Part shown: in pieces, positions 26,363 through 35,806 of the stretch
Position numbering within the stretch: the stretch's first letter is position 1
How the letters are laid out: the number at the start of each line of letters is the position of its first letter
DNA from: Curtobacterium sp. ZW137
GTDB taxonomy: Bacteria > Actinomycetota > Actinomycetes > Actinomycetales > Microbacteriaceae
Direction of reading: 5' to 3'
DNA: 64,000 bases
Assembly (NCBI RefSeq): GCF_003762905.1
Contig: NZ_RJKS01000003.1
Coordinates: 682,001 to 746,000, forward strand
Notes under the pieces: generated by a model
Seen by the model: the letters and a program-made list of their open reading frames with translations, nothing else
What the model was told of the DNA's origin: nothing
Databases searched by the model: none
Program-made: the position numbers and the translations under genes

Positions 26363-26944
26363 ATGGGGGAAGCAACGACGTTCCGTGCCCGCGTGCGCAC
26401 GCCCGGCGCGGTCCGCGACGCCGGGCCGGTCATCGCCCTGGTCCGGTTCTGGACGCAGGGCTGGCGGTTCCACGGGCGGGCGAGCCGCTCCGAGTTCTTC
26501 TGGCCGATGGCGGTCGAGCTGCTCGTCGTCGCGGTGTTCGTGGGGCTCCCGGTCTGGATGGGGACTCCGTGGCGGTGGGACGCCTACGCCGACCCCTTCG
26601 GGATCGTGCCCTCGCCGTCCGTGCACTTCTCGTTGTTCGGCGACCCGGCGCGCGGCGGCGAGTTCGGCTACGGCGAGGGGTCCCGCGTCGCGCCGAACCC
26701 GTGGGACGTCGTCGTGCTGCTCGGGCTCGCGGTCACCGCGGTCCCGCGGTGGTCGCTGCTCGTGCGGCGCCTGCACGACCGCGACCACACCGGGCTCTGG
26801 GTCCTGCTGCTGGTCCTCACCGGGCCGCTCGGGTGGCTCGTCGTGTCGGGCATGGTCTGTAGCCGCCCCCGAGCTCGCGGCGCCCGCTTCGACCGGACCC
26901 TGTGGGACGCCTACAAGCCGACCGCACGCCTTCCGGCCGGATAG
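26363..26944 (+). CDS. DUF805 membrane protein
   Basis: A 193-aa protein with the DUF805 pattern: FHGRASRSEFFWPM before the first helix and VRRLHDRDHTGLW in the middle, where RLHD..H/S-G is the family signature. About four membrane helices. Function unknown. TAGGGT (26351-26356) ends 6 nt before the ATG. Confidence 0.85.
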   Translation: MGEATTFRARVRTPGAVRDAGPVIALVRFWTQGWRFHGRASRSEFFWPMAVELLVVAVFVGLPVWMGTPWRWDAYADPFGIVPSPSVHFSLFGDPARGGEFGYGEGSRVAPNPWDVVVLLGLAVTAVPRWSLLVRRLHDRDHTGLWVLLLVLTGPLGWLVVSGMVCSRPRARGARFDRTLWDAYKPTARLPAG

Positions 26945-26954
26945 GCAACAGGTG

Positions 26955-26984
26955 TAGTCTTGATTTCCGGATCGAGACGATCCG
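26955..26984 (+). promoter_or_regulatory. Promoter and operator of the alcohol dehydrogenase gene
   Basis: TAGTCT (26955-26960) is a -10 candidate. Just downstream, CGGATCG (26968-26974) and CGATCCG (26978-26984) form a perfect inverted repeat with a 3-nt spacer, placed at the expected transcription start, where a repressor would block it. The leader is about 100 nt. Confidence 0.5.
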
Positions 26985-27067
26985 ATCGCGACGCCGCGCG
27001 CCCCACCACGACGCCCCGACAGGTCGTTCAGACCCCGTCAACACCCGTCAACGGAGGAGAGGCAGCC

Positions 27068-28111
27068 ATGCGCGCCGTCGTGTTCGAGCAGTACCAGACG
27101 TTCCCGTCCCTGCGGGACGTCCCCAAGCCCACGCCCGGCCCGGGGGAGGTGCTCCTCAAGGTCGCCGGCGCCGGCGCGTGCCACTCGGACGTCGCCGTCT
27201 ACCGCGAGTTCCAGGCCGGCCAGCCCGGCGCGCAGGACCCGTCCTTCACGCTCGGGCACGAGAACTCCGGCTGGGTCGAGGCCGTCGGCGACGGGGTCAC
27301 CGGCTTCACCGAGGGCGACGCCTACCTGGTCTACGGGCCGGTCGGCTGCGGCCACTGCAGCTATTGCTCGAAGGGGCAGGACACCTACTGCGAGAACGCC
27401 GCGACGAACCCGTACATGGGCATCGGTCTCGGCCGTGACGGCGGCATGGCGGAGTACGTCACGGTCCCCGCGCGCAACCTCGTGCCGCTCGGCGACGCCG
27501 ACCCGATCGCGGCCGCGCCCCTCAGCGACGCCGCGCTCACGCCGTACCACGCGATCAAGAACTCGCTGCCGAACCTGGCGGGTGGCGGCAAGTACGCCCT
27601 CGTCGTCGGGCTCGGCGGGCTCGGCCAGATCGCCGTCCAGATCCTCACCGCCCTCACCGGTGCGACCGTCATCGCGACGGACATGAAGCCCGAGGCGATG
27701 GCTCGCGCCGCCGAGCGCGGTGCGATCACGGTGCCCGGCGGGCCGGACCAGGTCGCGGCGATCCGGGAGATCACCGGCGGCAAGGGCGTCGACGCGGCGT
27801 TCGACTTCGTGGGGGCGACGCCGACCATCACGACCGCGCAGGCGTCGATGGCCGTCGGCGGGCGTTTCACGGTGGTCGGCATCGCGGGCGGCACGACGGA
27901 GTGGAACTTCTTCTCGACGCCGTACGAGTCGACGATCACGAACACGTACTGGGGCACGATCGCGGACCTGCACGAGGTCGTCGCGATGTACCGCGCGGGG
28001 CAGATCGTCCCGGACATCGAGCGCTACTCGCTCGACGACGCGCTCGAGGCGTACCGCAAGCTCGAGGCCGGGGAGCTCTCCGGTCGCGCGGTGGTCGTCC
28101 CCTCCGCCTGA
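27068..28111 (+). CDS. NAD(P)-dependent zinc alcohol dehydrogenase
   Basis: A 347-aa medium-chain dehydrogenase. The catalytic zinc ligands are Cys38 (GACHSD), GHE and a later acidic/Cys residue. The structural zinc is bound by the four Cys of CGHCSYCSKGQDTYC. The Rossmann motif is VVGLGGLGQIAVQ. GGAGGAGAGGCAGCC gives a strong ribosome binding site. It oxidises primary or secondary alcohols, or reduces aldehydes; the substrate is not determined. Monocistronic. Confidence 0.9.
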   Translation: MRAVVFEQYQTFPSLRDVPKPTPGPGEVLLKVAGAGACHSDVAVYREFQAGQPGAQDPSFTLGHENSGWVEAVGDGVTGFTEGDAYLVYGPVGCGHCSYCSKGQDTYCENAATNPYMGIGLGRDGGMAEYVTVPARNLVPLGDADPIAAAPLSDAALTPYHAIKNSLPNLAGGGKYALVVGLGGLGQIAVQILTALTGATVIATDMKPEAMARAAERGAITVPGGPDQVAAIREITGGKGVDAAFDFVGATPTITTAQASMAVGGRFTVVGIAGGTTEWNFFSTPYESTITNTYWGTIADLHEVVAMYRAGQIVPDIERYSLDDALEAYRKLEAGELSGRAVVVPSA

Positions 28112-28113
28112 CC

Positions 28114-28905
28114 TCACCCCACGGCGACCGCGACGCCCGCCGCACCCAGGAGCAGCACGTACCCCCACGCGTGCACTGCCTCCGGGATGCGCGGCGGGCG
28201 TCGCCGCAGCGCCACGATCACCGGCATCGCGCCGAGCAGGAGCGCCGCGGCGGCGGGCACGTCGACGGCCCCGACGAGCCCGGGGGACGCCGGGACGGCT
28301 CCGTGCACGAGCATCGTGACGAGGACCGCCGGCGCGGCGATCGCCAGGGTCAGCGGGTTCGCCAGGGCGGTCGCCACCGACATGGTCCCCCCGGCCCGCC
28401 GCGGCATCGGGACGGTCATCACGCTGCCGCCGACCCCGAGGAAGGCCGCGACCACACCGACCGGGAGGCCCAGCACCGTCCGCACGCCGGCGCCACCCGG
28501 CCTGCTCCCGGGCCCCAGGGCGTCGGGTCGGAGGAAGCCCGGTCGGACGAGCAGGTCCACGATCGTCGCGCCGACGTAGGCGACGAAGCCCCAGCGGAGC
28601 AGCCCGTCCGGAGCGAACCGCGCCGCCGCCGCTCCGAGCGCTCCGCCGAGCACGAGCAGCACGAAGAGCCCGGTCCGGCCGCGGAGCCGTGCGAGCACGT
28701 CCCGGCGCGTGGAGGCCGTCGCGACCGCGGCGTTGACGAGCATCACGAGCGCGGAGGTCGCCGTCGCGACGCGGACCGCGTCCCCGCCCATCGCCGCGTC
28801 CGCGACCGTGATGACGGGCACCGTCACGAACCCGCCGCCGAAGCCGAACAGCACGGTGGTGAGACCGACGAGCAGGCCGATGAGCGTGAGCACGAGGAAC
28901 GTCAT
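28114..28905 (-). CDS. TauE/SafE-family permease
   Basis: A 263-aa protein with about eight membrane helices and internal repeats (GFGGGFVTVPVI near the N-terminus, GVGGSVMTVPMP after the middle), the mark of TauE/SafE sulphite or organosulphonate exporters. The stop lies 2 nt from the convergent dehydrogenase stop. Divergent from the AraC regulator, which may control it. Confidence 0.85.
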   Translation of the reverse strand: MTFLVLTLIGLLVGLTTVLFGFGGGFVTVPVITVADAAMGGDAVRVATATSALVMLVNAAVATASTRRDVLARLRGRTGLFVLLVLGGALGAAAARFAPDGLLRWGFVAYVGATIVDLLVRPGFLRPDALGPGSRPGGAGVRTVLGLPVGVVAAFLGVGGSVMTVPMPRRAGGTMSVATALANPLTLAIAAPAVLVTMLVHGAVPASPGLVGAVDVPAAAALLLGAMPVIVALRRRPPRIPEAVHAWGYVLLLGAAGVAVAVG

Positions 28906-28970
28906 GGGTCCAGTCCACCGGTCGTGGGCCACGGCGAGCAATCGATGTTCGGTCCGAGACCTTCGAGCGG

Positions 28971-28982
28971 TAGCCTCGGTGC
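28971..28982 (+). promoter_or_regulatory. Leaderless promoter TAGCCT
   Basis: TAGCCT (28971-28976) ends 6 nt before the GTG at 28983 of the AraC gene. Confidence 0.5.
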
Positions 28983-29753
28983 GTGCGCAACGTCCGGGTC
29001 GAGGAGCACGACCACCTGCCCCGCGACGTGCTGCCCATCGGGACCGAGTACCCGCCCGACTTCCTGCTCGCTCGGCACGCACACCGGCGGGCGCAGGTCC
29101 TCTACGGGGCGAGCGGCGTGATGCTCGTCGAGACGGACGAGGGCTCGTGGACCGTGCCGACCGACCGGGCGGTGCTCATCCCGCCCGGCGTCGAGCACGA
29201 GGTCCGGATGCTCGACGTCACCACGTGGAGCCTCTACGTCGAGCCGGATGCGGTGCCGTGGTGGCCGACCTCCTGCACGGTGGTCGAGGTCGGTCCGCTC
29301 CTCCGGGAACTCCTCCGCGCCGCGTTCGACCTGCCGCTCGAGTACGACCCCCACGGCCGGGACGGCGCCGTGCTGCGGCTCGCCCTGCAGGAACTGCAGC
29401 GTGTCGCGCCGCTCCCGCTGACCGTGGCGTTGCCGACGGCGGGCGCCCTCCGCGACCTCTGCCGCGCGTACCTGGCGGACCCGGACGTGCACGTGACGAA
29501 CGCGGACTGGGCGCGCAGCGCCGCGGTCAGCGAACGCACCCTCGACCGGCGGTTCCGCGCGGCCCTGGGCGTGGGACCCGCGGCGTGGCGCACGCGCGCC
29601 CGACTGCTGGCGAGCCTCCCGGCGCTCCGCGACGCGACCGTGACGGAGGTCGCGAGCGGACTCGGGTACGCCTCACCCGCAGCGTTCACGGCGGCGTTCA
29701 CGAAGGCCTTCGGATCGCCGCCGTCCCGGTTCCGCCGCGCAGCTCAGGCCTGA
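28983..29753 (+). CDS. AraC-family transcriptional regulator
   Basis: A 256-aa protein. The N-terminal cupin (HAHRRAQVLYGASGVML, IPPGVEHEV) senses a small ligand. Two helix-turn-helices occupy residues about 160-250 (AVSERTLDRRFRAALG and GYASPAAFTAAFTKAFGSPPSRFR). It is divergent from the TauE permease and nearly touches the convergent GntR gene. Confidence 0.9.
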   Translation: MRNVRVEEHDHLPRDVLPIGTEYPPDFLLARHAHRRAQVLYGASGVMLVETDEGSWTVPTDRAVLIPPGVEHEVRMLDVTTWSLYVEPDAVPWWPTSCTVVEVGPLLRELLRAAFDLPLEYDPHGRDGAVLRLALQELQRVAPLPLTVALPTAGALRDLCRAYLADPDVHVTNADWARSAAVSERTLDRRFRAALGVGPAAWRTRARLLASLPALRDATVTEVASGLGYASPAAFTAAFTKAFGSPPSRFRRAAQA

Positions 29754-29759
29754 GCCGTC

Positions 29760-30467
29760 TCAGACCGCCGGGCCGTTCACGCGCAGTTCCGCGGCACGGT
29801 CGGGGGAGGACCGCGCGACGTAGCCGATCCGGCTCTCGCGGACGTGCCAGCCCATCTGCTCCGCCGCGGCCTCGGCGTCCCCGGCGTCGATCGCCCCGAG
29901 GATCCGCCGGTGCTCCGGCCACAGGCGCTTCCCGCGCGAGGACGTGTCCATCGCGTAGAGCCACTCGATCTTCCGGGAGAGCTGCCGGAGCAGGGTCGCG
30001 AGCGTCGCGCTGCCGGACAGCTCCGCGACGAGGAAGTGGAAGCGGTCGTTGAGGCCGACCAGGAGCGCGAGTTCGCCGCGGTCGACGGCGCCGTCCCCGG
30101 CGTCGAGCACCTCGCCGAGTTCCCGACGGACCCGCCACCAGTCCTCCGGCGGGGCATCGCCGTCGAACAGGGTGCGGGCGCGTGCGGCGGCGCGGCGGGC
30201 GGTGGCGATCTCGAGCGCTTCCCGGACGGCGAAGAGGTCGTCCGCCTCGTCGAACGGGATCGCCGCGATCCGGGATCCGGCGTTCGGCCGCGACACGACG
30301 AAGCCCTCGCCCTCGAGGCCTCGGAGCGCCTCGCGCACGGGCACCCGGGAGACGCCGTAGCGCTCCGCCAGGAACGCCTCGGTCACCCGGGTGCCGGGCG
30401 TCAGTTCGCCCGCTACGATGTCGCGGCGGATCGCGTCGAGGACTCCGGCACCGTTCAGCACGTGCAC
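29760..30467 (-). CDS. GntR/FCD regulator of the peptide operon
   Basis: A 235-aa protein. Residues about 5-70 form the winged helix (GVSRVPVREALRGLEGEGFV). The FCD domain follows (DLFAVREALE, NDRFHFLVAEL, EHRRILGAIDAGD, whose His residues bind metal). Last gene of the six-gene peptide transport operon, 25 nt after the ATPase stop. Two sites of the form TTGnATACAnT lie upstream of the operon's first gene and fit the FCD-type operator, so autorepression is likely. Confidence 0.88.
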   Translation of the reverse strand: MHVLNGAGVLDAIRRDIVAGELTPGTRVTEAFLAERYGVSRVPVREALRGLEGEGFVVSRPNAGSRIAAIPFDEADDLFAVREALEIATARRAAARARTLFDGDAPPEDWWRVRRELGEVLDAGDGAVDRGELALLVGLNDRFHFLVAELSGSATLATLLRQLSRKIEWLYAMDTSSRGKRLWPEHRRILGAIDAGDAEAAAEQMGWHVRESRIGYVARSSPDRAAELRVNGPAV

Positions 30468-30492
30468 CAGCGTCTCACGGGCGGGCCTTCGC

Positions 30493-32109
30493 TCACGCGG
30501 TCTGCTCCGCGAGCGCCCGCCCGGGGATCGCGTCGAGCAGGTCGCGCGTGTACTGCTCCTGCGGTGCTTCGAAGACCTCGGCCACCGAACCCCGCTCGAC
30601 GACCTTGCCCCGGCGCATCACCACGACGTCGTCCGCGATCCGGCGGACCACCCCGAGGTCGTGGGTGATGAACAGGTAGCTCAGCCCGAGCCGGTCCTGC
30701 AGGTCGTCGAGCAGGGCGAGGATCTGCTCCTGCACGAGGACGTCGAGTGCGGACACCGCCTCGTCGAGGATGAGCACCTCGGGTTCGAGTGCGAGCGCCC
30801 GGGCGATCGCGACGCGCTGTCGCTGGCCGCCGGAGAGCTCGTTCGGGCGGAGCTGCGCGGCCGAGCGGGGCAGCGCGACCTGGTCGAGCAGCGTCGCCAC
30901 CCGCTCGGTGCGTGCCGCGCGGTCGCCGATGCCGAACACCCGGAGCGGCTCGTCGATGATCCGCTCGATCGTCGACGTCGGGTCGAGCGAGCCGTAGGGG
31001 TCCTGGAACACCGGCTGCACCCGTCGGCGGATGGCCCGCCGCTCGGCCCCGCGTGCGGTCCCGATCGACGCCCCGTCCACCAGCGCGGTGCCGGAGGTCG
31101 GTGCCTCGAGTCCGAGCAGGATGCGCGCGACCGTCGTCTTGCCGGACCCGGACTCCCCGACCACCGCGGTCGTGGTGCCGCGTCGGACCGAGAACGAGAC
31201 GCCGTCGGACGCCCGCAGGGTCCCCGCCCCACGGCCCCGGAGCCGGTACTCCTTCACGAGGTCGGTCACGACGAGGACCGGCTCCCCGGGGTCGGTCGGC
31301 TCCGGGGGGAGGCCGGAGAGCGCGGGCGCGGCGGCGATGAGGCGCTTCGTGTACTCGTGCTGCGGGTCCCGGAGGATCGTCTCCGGGGAACCCTGCTCGA
31401 CGATCTCGCCGTCGAGCATCACGATCACCCGGTCGGTCCGGTCCGCGGCGACCCCGAGGTCGTGCGTCACGAACAGCAGCGTGGTGCCGTGCTGGTCGAC
31501 GAGCGTCTGCAGGTGGTCGAGGATCTGCCGCTGCACCGTCACGTCGAGCGCGCTGGTCGGCTCGTCCGCGATGAGGAGCTCCGGCTGACGGGCGAGGGCG
31601 ATCGCGATGAGGATGCGCTGCCGCATCCCGCCGGAGAACTCGTGCGGGTACTGGTCCGCCCGGCGCTCCGCCTCCGGGATGCCGGCCTCGGTCATCAGCG
31701 CGACGACTCGCTGCCGGATCGCCGCGCGACCGCGGACCCCGCCGGCGCGGAGCGTGTCGGCGATCTGCGCGCCGACCCGCATCGCCGGGTTGAGGTTCGT
31801 CGACGGGTCCTGCGGCACGAGCCCGATCCGGCCACCACGCACCCGGCGCATCGCGGTCTCGTCGGCGTTCGCGACGTCGAGGTCGCCGAGGCGGATCGAC
31901 CCGCCGGTGATCGCGCCGGCGCCGGGGAGCAGGCGGAGCACCGCGGCGATGAGCGTCGACTTGCCGGAGCCGGACTGCCCGACGATCGCGACGCGCTCAC
32001 CGCGCCGGACGTCGAGGTCGACACCGTGCAGGACCTCCCGGCCGCCGAAGGCGACGCGGAGGTCGCGGACGGACAGCAGCGGGGTCGTGGGGTCAGCGTC
32101 CAGTGGCAT
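30493..32109 (-). CDS. Dipeptide-type ABC transporter ATPase, two domains fused
   Basis: A 538-aa protein carrying both nucleotide-binding domains of an oligopeptide importer in one chain. Walker A is GQSGSGKST (about residue 40) and GESGSGKTT (about 325); signatures are FSGGMRQR and LSGGQRQR; the two Walker B motifs read LLIADEPTS and VLILDEAVS. The start ATG at 32109 lies inside the last codons of the gamma-glutamyltransferase gene, so translation is coupled. It energises the DppB/DppC-like channel encoded upstream. Confidence 0.92.
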   Translation of the reverse strand: MPLDADPTTPLLSVRDLRVAFGGREVLHGVDLDVRRGERVAIVGQSGSGKSTLIAAVLRLLPGAGAITGGSIRLGDLDVANADETAMRRVRGGRIGLVPQDPSTNLNPAMRVGAQIADTLRAGGVRGRAAIRQRVVALMTEAGIPEAERRADQYPHEFSGGMRQRILIAIALARQPELLIADEPTSALDVTVQRQILDHLQTLVDQHGTTLLFVTHDLGVAADRTDRVIVMLDGEIVEQGSPETILRDPQHEYTKRLIAAAPALSGLPPEPTDPGEPVLVVTDLVKEYRLRGRGAGTLRASDGVSFSVRRGTTTAVVGESGSGKTTVARILLGLEAPTSGTALVDGASIGTARGAERRAIRRRVQPVFQDPYGSLDPTSTIERIIDEPLRVFGIGDRAARTERVATLLDQVALPRSAAQLRPNELSGGQRQRVAIARALALEPEVLILDEAVSALDVLVQEQILALLDDLQDRLGLSYLFITHDLGVVRRIADDVVVMRRGKVVERGSVAEVFEAPQEQYTRDLLDAIPGRALAEQTA

Positions 32110-33976
32110 GGCCCTGTGCTCCTCTCGGGTTGGCGGCGGCACCGAGCACGCCGGTGGCGGGGTCGCGGGTCACGCACGACAGGCGTCCGAGCGCCCAGTC
32201 GCCCGCACGGGTGACGACGTGGCCGAGCTCCTCCAGCCCGGCGATCACGTCGTCGCCGAGCCGGTCCTCGACGACGACGCCGCCGGGGGTCCAGGTGCGG
32301 GGCCAGAACGACCCCGGGAACGACGTGGTGTGCAGCGCGGGTGCGTCGATCGCCTGCTGCGGGGAGTACCCGCCGACGATCGTGCGGAGCAGGAACAGCA
32401 GCTGCCACTGGTCCTGCTGGTCGCCGCCCGGGGACCCGAGTGCCATGACGGGCTCGCCGTCGCGCAGCACGAGCGTCGGGGTGAGCGTGGTGCGCGGGCG
32501 CTCACCGGGGCGGAGCGTCGACGCGGTGCCCTCCTCGAGCCACGTCATCTGCATGCGGGTGCCGAGGCAGAAGCCGAGCTCGGGGATGGTCGGCGAGGAC
32601 TGCAGCCAGCCACCGGACGGTGTCGCGCTGACGATGTTGCCCCAGCGGTCGACGACGTCGATGTGGCAGGTGTCGCCGCGGGTCTCGCCGGTCTCCATCA
32701 CGATCGGCTCGCCGCGGTCCTCGGTCAGGGGATCGTCCTCCGCGGGGACGGCGACGGCGTCGCCGCGGGCACCGGGCACGGTGGGTTCGCCGACGCCGGC
32801 GACGGGTTCACCCCGGGGCGTGTACGTCTCGCGGAGCGGCGGGAGCTCGCCGGGCGCGACGGACACCGACCCCGGTCGGAGGTCGTGCGAGGCGCGCTCG
32901 CCGATCAGCGCACGACGGGCGTCCGCGTAGGCGTCGGAGAGCAGCTCGTCCATCGGGACGTCGCCGTCGCCGTAGTACACCTCGCGGTCGGCGAGCGCGA
33001 GCTTCTGCGCCTCGACGATCGTGTGCGCTCCCGCGACGGTGGACGGGTCGAGCAGGGCGTCGTCGAGCGGCTCGAGCAGCCGCAGGGTCTGCAGCAGTGC
33101 CGGCCCCTGGCCCCACGGCCCGGTCTTCGCGATCGTGCGACCGCGGAACTCGGCGGTCGTCGCCGGCTCGTACGACGCCCGGAACGCGGCCATGTCCTCG
33201 GCACGGATGACGCCGGCGTGGTCGGTGCCCGACGCGTGGCGGTGCGGGGACCGGACGAAGCGGTCGATCGCCTCGGCGACGAACCCCTCGGCCCACGCAT
33301 CGCGAGCCGCGTCGATCCGCGCCACCCGGTCGGGCCGACCGGAGCCGGCGTCGACGAGGCGGTCGAGCACTGATGCCCACGTCTCGTTCCGGATGACGTC
33401 GCCCGGGGCCGGCACCGAGCCTCCCGGCAGCCACCGGTCCGCGGAGGACGGCCAGTGGTCCTGGAAGAGTCCCCGCACCGTCGCGATCGTCGCGACCACG
33501 CGCGGTGCGACGGGGTGGCCGTCGCGGGCGTACCCGATGCCGAAGGACAGCACGTCGCCGAGTTCCCACGTGCCGTGGTCGCGGAGCAGGAGGAGCCACG
33601 CGTCGACCGCTCCGGGGACGGCGGCGGCGAGCGCCCCGGCACCGGGGACCAGGTCGAGGCCCTCCGCGCGGAAGTGCGACGGTGTCGCTCCCGCCGGTGC
33701 CGGGCCCTGGCCCGTCAGGACCGTCGGGACCTGCTCTTCGGCGGTGGCGAACACCGCGGTCATGTCCCCGCCGGGGCCGTTCAGGTGCGGTTCGACGACG
33801 TGCAGGACGAAGGCGCCCGCGACGGCGGCGTCGAACGCGTTCCCGCCGCGCTCCAGGACGGCCTGGGCGGTGGACGTGGCGAGCCAGTGGGTCGACGCGG
33901 CCATCCCGAAGGTGCCCGCGAGGTCGGGGCGGGTCGTGTCGGCACTCGGGGTGACGAACGCGGGGTTGGTGCTCAT
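32093..33976 (-). CDS. ggt: Gamma-glutamyltransferase family protein
   Basis: A 627-aa Ntn hydrolase. The autoprocessing and nucleophile Thr is in GDTCHIDV (Thr436), followed by the expected GG loop (PSGGWLQSSP) and the C-terminal small subunit. The large-subunit motifs are GGNAFDAAVA and NGPGGDMTAVF. No obvious signal peptide, so it probably acts in the cytoplasm. It cleaves gamma-glutamyl bonds in glutathione or similar. It lies between a peptide permease and its ATPase, which strongly links import and cleavage of gamma-glutamyl peptides. GGAAGT precedes the ATG. Confidence 0.88.
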   Translation of the reverse strand: MSTNPAFVTPSADTTRPDLAGTFGMAASTHWLATSTAQAVLERGGNAFDAAVAGAFVLHVVEPHLNGPGGDMTAVFATAEEQVPTVLTGQGPAPAGATPSHFRAEGLDLVPGAGALAAAVPGAVDAWLLLLRDHGTWELGDVLSFGIGYARDGHPVAPRVVATIATVRGLFQDHWPSSADRWLPGGSVPAPGDVIRNETWASVLDRLVDAGSGRPDRVARIDAARDAWAEGFVAEAIDRFVRSPHRHASGTDHAGVIRAEDMAAFRASYEPATTAEFRGRTIAKTGPWGQGPALLQTLRLLEPLDDALLDPSTVAGAHTIVEAQKLALADREVYYGDGDVPMDELLSDAYADARRALIGERASHDLRPGSVSVAPGELPPLRETYTPRGEPVAGVGEPTVPGARGDAVAVPAEDDPLTEDRGEPIVMETGETRGDTCHIDVVDRWGNIVSATPSGGWLQSSPTIPELGFCLGTRMQMTWLEEGTASTLRPGERPRTTLTPTLVLRDGEPVMALGSPGGDQQDQWQLLFLLRTIVGGYSPQQAIDAPALHTTSFPGSFWPRTWTPGGVVVEDRLGDDVIAGLEELGHVVTRAGDWALGRLSCVTRDPATGVLGAAANPRGAQGHATGR

Positions 33977-33980
33977 GCGG

Positions 33981-34856
33981 TTACTTCCGGTCGGATGCGG
34001 TCGGGTCGAGGGCGTCGCGGAGCGCGTCCCCGAAGAGGTTGAAGCCGAGGCAGATCACGGCGATGGCGATGCCCGGGACGACCGCGGCCCACGGCGCCTG
34101 GCCGAGGTACTGCTGCGCGTCCGAGAGCATGATGCCGAGGCTCGGCGTCGGCGGCTGGATGCCGAGGCCGAGGAACGACAGCAGCGCCTCGCCGATCACC
34201 GCGACGGGCATGATCACCGTCGCCTGCACGATGATCGCGGAGACGCAGTTCGGCAGGACGTGCTGCGCGATGATCCGGGCACCACCGGCGTCGAGGGTCC
34301 TGGCACTGGTCACGAAGTCCGCACTCGTGATCCGCAGGGTCTCACCGCGGACGATGCGGATCATCGCGGGGACGTGCGAGACCCCGATCGCGATCACCGC
34401 GTTGGACAGGCTCGGACCGCTGATCGCGGCGAGCCCGACGGCGATGATGAGGAACGGGAACGCCAGGGCGACGTCGGTCAACCGCGAGATGATCGCGTCC
34501 AGCCACTTCCAGTACCCGGCGAGCAGGCCGAGCGGGGTGCCGACCACGACGGCGACGAGCACCGAGAGCGCACCGACCACGAGCGAGACCTGCACGCCGT
34601 AGAGGGTGCGGGAGAGGATGTCGCGGCCGAGGTCGTCGGTACCCAGACCGAACCCGACCGTGAACGGCACCTGGAACGGCAGGTCGAAGTGCGTCTCCGT
34701 GGGGTCGTGCGGCGCGACGAGCGGTGCTGTGAGCGCGGCGAGCACCACGATCGCGAGCATGATGCCGCCGGTCAGGCCGAGCCGGTTCGCCCGGACCTGC
34801 TTCCAGACGCGGCCACGGCTCGAGCCGAGGTCGAAGTTCGTCGTCACGGCGGTCAT
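33981..34856 (-). CDS. Peptide ABC permease, DppC-like
   Basis: A 291-aa protein with six membrane helices and the BPD_transp_1 domain. It has the short N-terminal OppC helix (NRLGLTGGIMLAIVVLAAL) and the EAA loop that contacts the ATPase (SARTLDAGGARIIAQHVLPN). It overlaps the DppB-like gene by 4 nt and ends 4 nt before the gamma-glutamyltransferase start. Half of the channel of the peptide importer. Confidence 0.92.
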   Translation of the reverse strand: MTAVTTNFDLGSSRGRVWKQVRANRLGLTGGIMLAIVVLAALTAPLVAPHDPTETHFDLPFQVPFTVGFGLGTDDLGRDILSRTLYGVQVSLVVGALSVLVAVVVGTPLGLLAGYWKWLDAIISRLTDVALAFPFLIIAVGLAAISGPSLSNAVIAIGVSHVPAMIRIVRGETLRITSADFVTSARTLDAGGARIIAQHVLPNCVSAIIVQATVIMPVAVIGEALLSFLGLGIQPPTPSLGIMLSDAQQYLGQAPWAAVVPGIAIAVICLGFNLFGDALRDALDPTASDRK

Positions 34857-35806
34857 CGGGAGCCTCCCACGCGGATCTTCGGGTTGATGACCGAGTACAG
34901 GACGTCCACGGCCAGGTTGATCACGACGTACCCGACGGTGATGACGAGCACGACGGCCTGGATCACCGGGTAGTCGCGGGTGAACACCGAGTCGAGCGTC
35001 AGCTTGCCGAACCCGGGCAGGGCGAAGATCCGCTCGGTGACGACCGCTCCGGAGATGAGCCCGCCGAGCTGCAGGCCGACGATCGTGACGACGACGATCA
35101 TCGAGTTCCGCAGGCCGTACCGGAACAGCACCCGACCGCGGCCGAGGCCCTTCGCACGGGCCGTGCGGACGAAGTCCGTCTTCATCGTCTCGATCATCGA
35201 CGCCCGGGTCTGCCGCATGATCACGGCCGCCAGGGACGTCCCGAGGATCAGCGCGGGCAGGGTCAGGTGGTAGAGCGCGCTCAGCGGGTTCGTCGTCATC
35301 GACACGTACCCGGAGGCCGGGAACCAGCCGAGGCCGGCCGCGAGCCAGACGATCGCGAGGATGCCGAGCCAGAAGTTCGGCACGCTGAGGCCGACGAGCG
35401 CCGCGGCGTTCGCCATCCACTCGGGCCAGCGCCCGCGGTACCGCTCGGCGATCGTGCCGAGGGCGACGCCGACGAGCACCGCGACGACGATCGCGTAGAG
35501 CGCGAGCCACAGCGTGACGGGCAGCGTCGAGCCGATGAGCTCCGTCACCGGGGTGCCGGTACGGGTCGAGCGGCCGAAGTCGCCGTGGAGCGCGTTGACC
35601 ACGAACCGCCAGTACTGCACGAGGATCGAGTCGTCGAGGCCGAGCTGCTCGCGGACCGCGGCCAGACGGGCGGGGCTCGCCTCCTCGCCGGCCAGGGCCA
35701 GGGCCGGGTCGCCCGGCAGCTGTCGGACCCCGACGAACACGACGATCGATGCGAGCACCAGGGTGATCGCCGACTGCCAGATGCGGGTCGTGACGTAGCG
35801 GATCAC
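34853..35806 (-). CDS. Peptide ABC permease, DppB-like
   Basis: A 317-aa protein with the typical first helix plus large outside loop (VFVGVRQLPGDPALALAGEEASP, here with PGDP conserved), six helices and the EAA loop RTARAKGLGRGRVLFRYGLRN. It overlaps the binding-protein stop and the DppC start by 4 nt each. Pairs with the DppC-like subunit. Confidence 0.92.
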   Translation of the reverse strand: MIRYVTTRIWQSAITLVLASIVVFVGVRQLPGDPALALAGEEASPARLAAVREQLGLDDSILVQYWRFVVNALHGDFGRSTRTGTPVTELIGSTLPVTLWLALYAIVVAVLVGVALGTIAERYRGRWPEWMANAAALVGLSVPNFWLGILAIVWLAAGLGWFPASGYVSMTTNPLSALYHLTLPALILGTSLAAVIMRQTRASMIETMKTDFVRTARAKGLGRGRVLFRYGLRNSMIVVVTIVGLQLGGLISGAVVTERIFALPGFGKLTLDSVFTRDYPVIQAVVLVITVGYVVINLAVDVLYSVINPKIRVGGSR

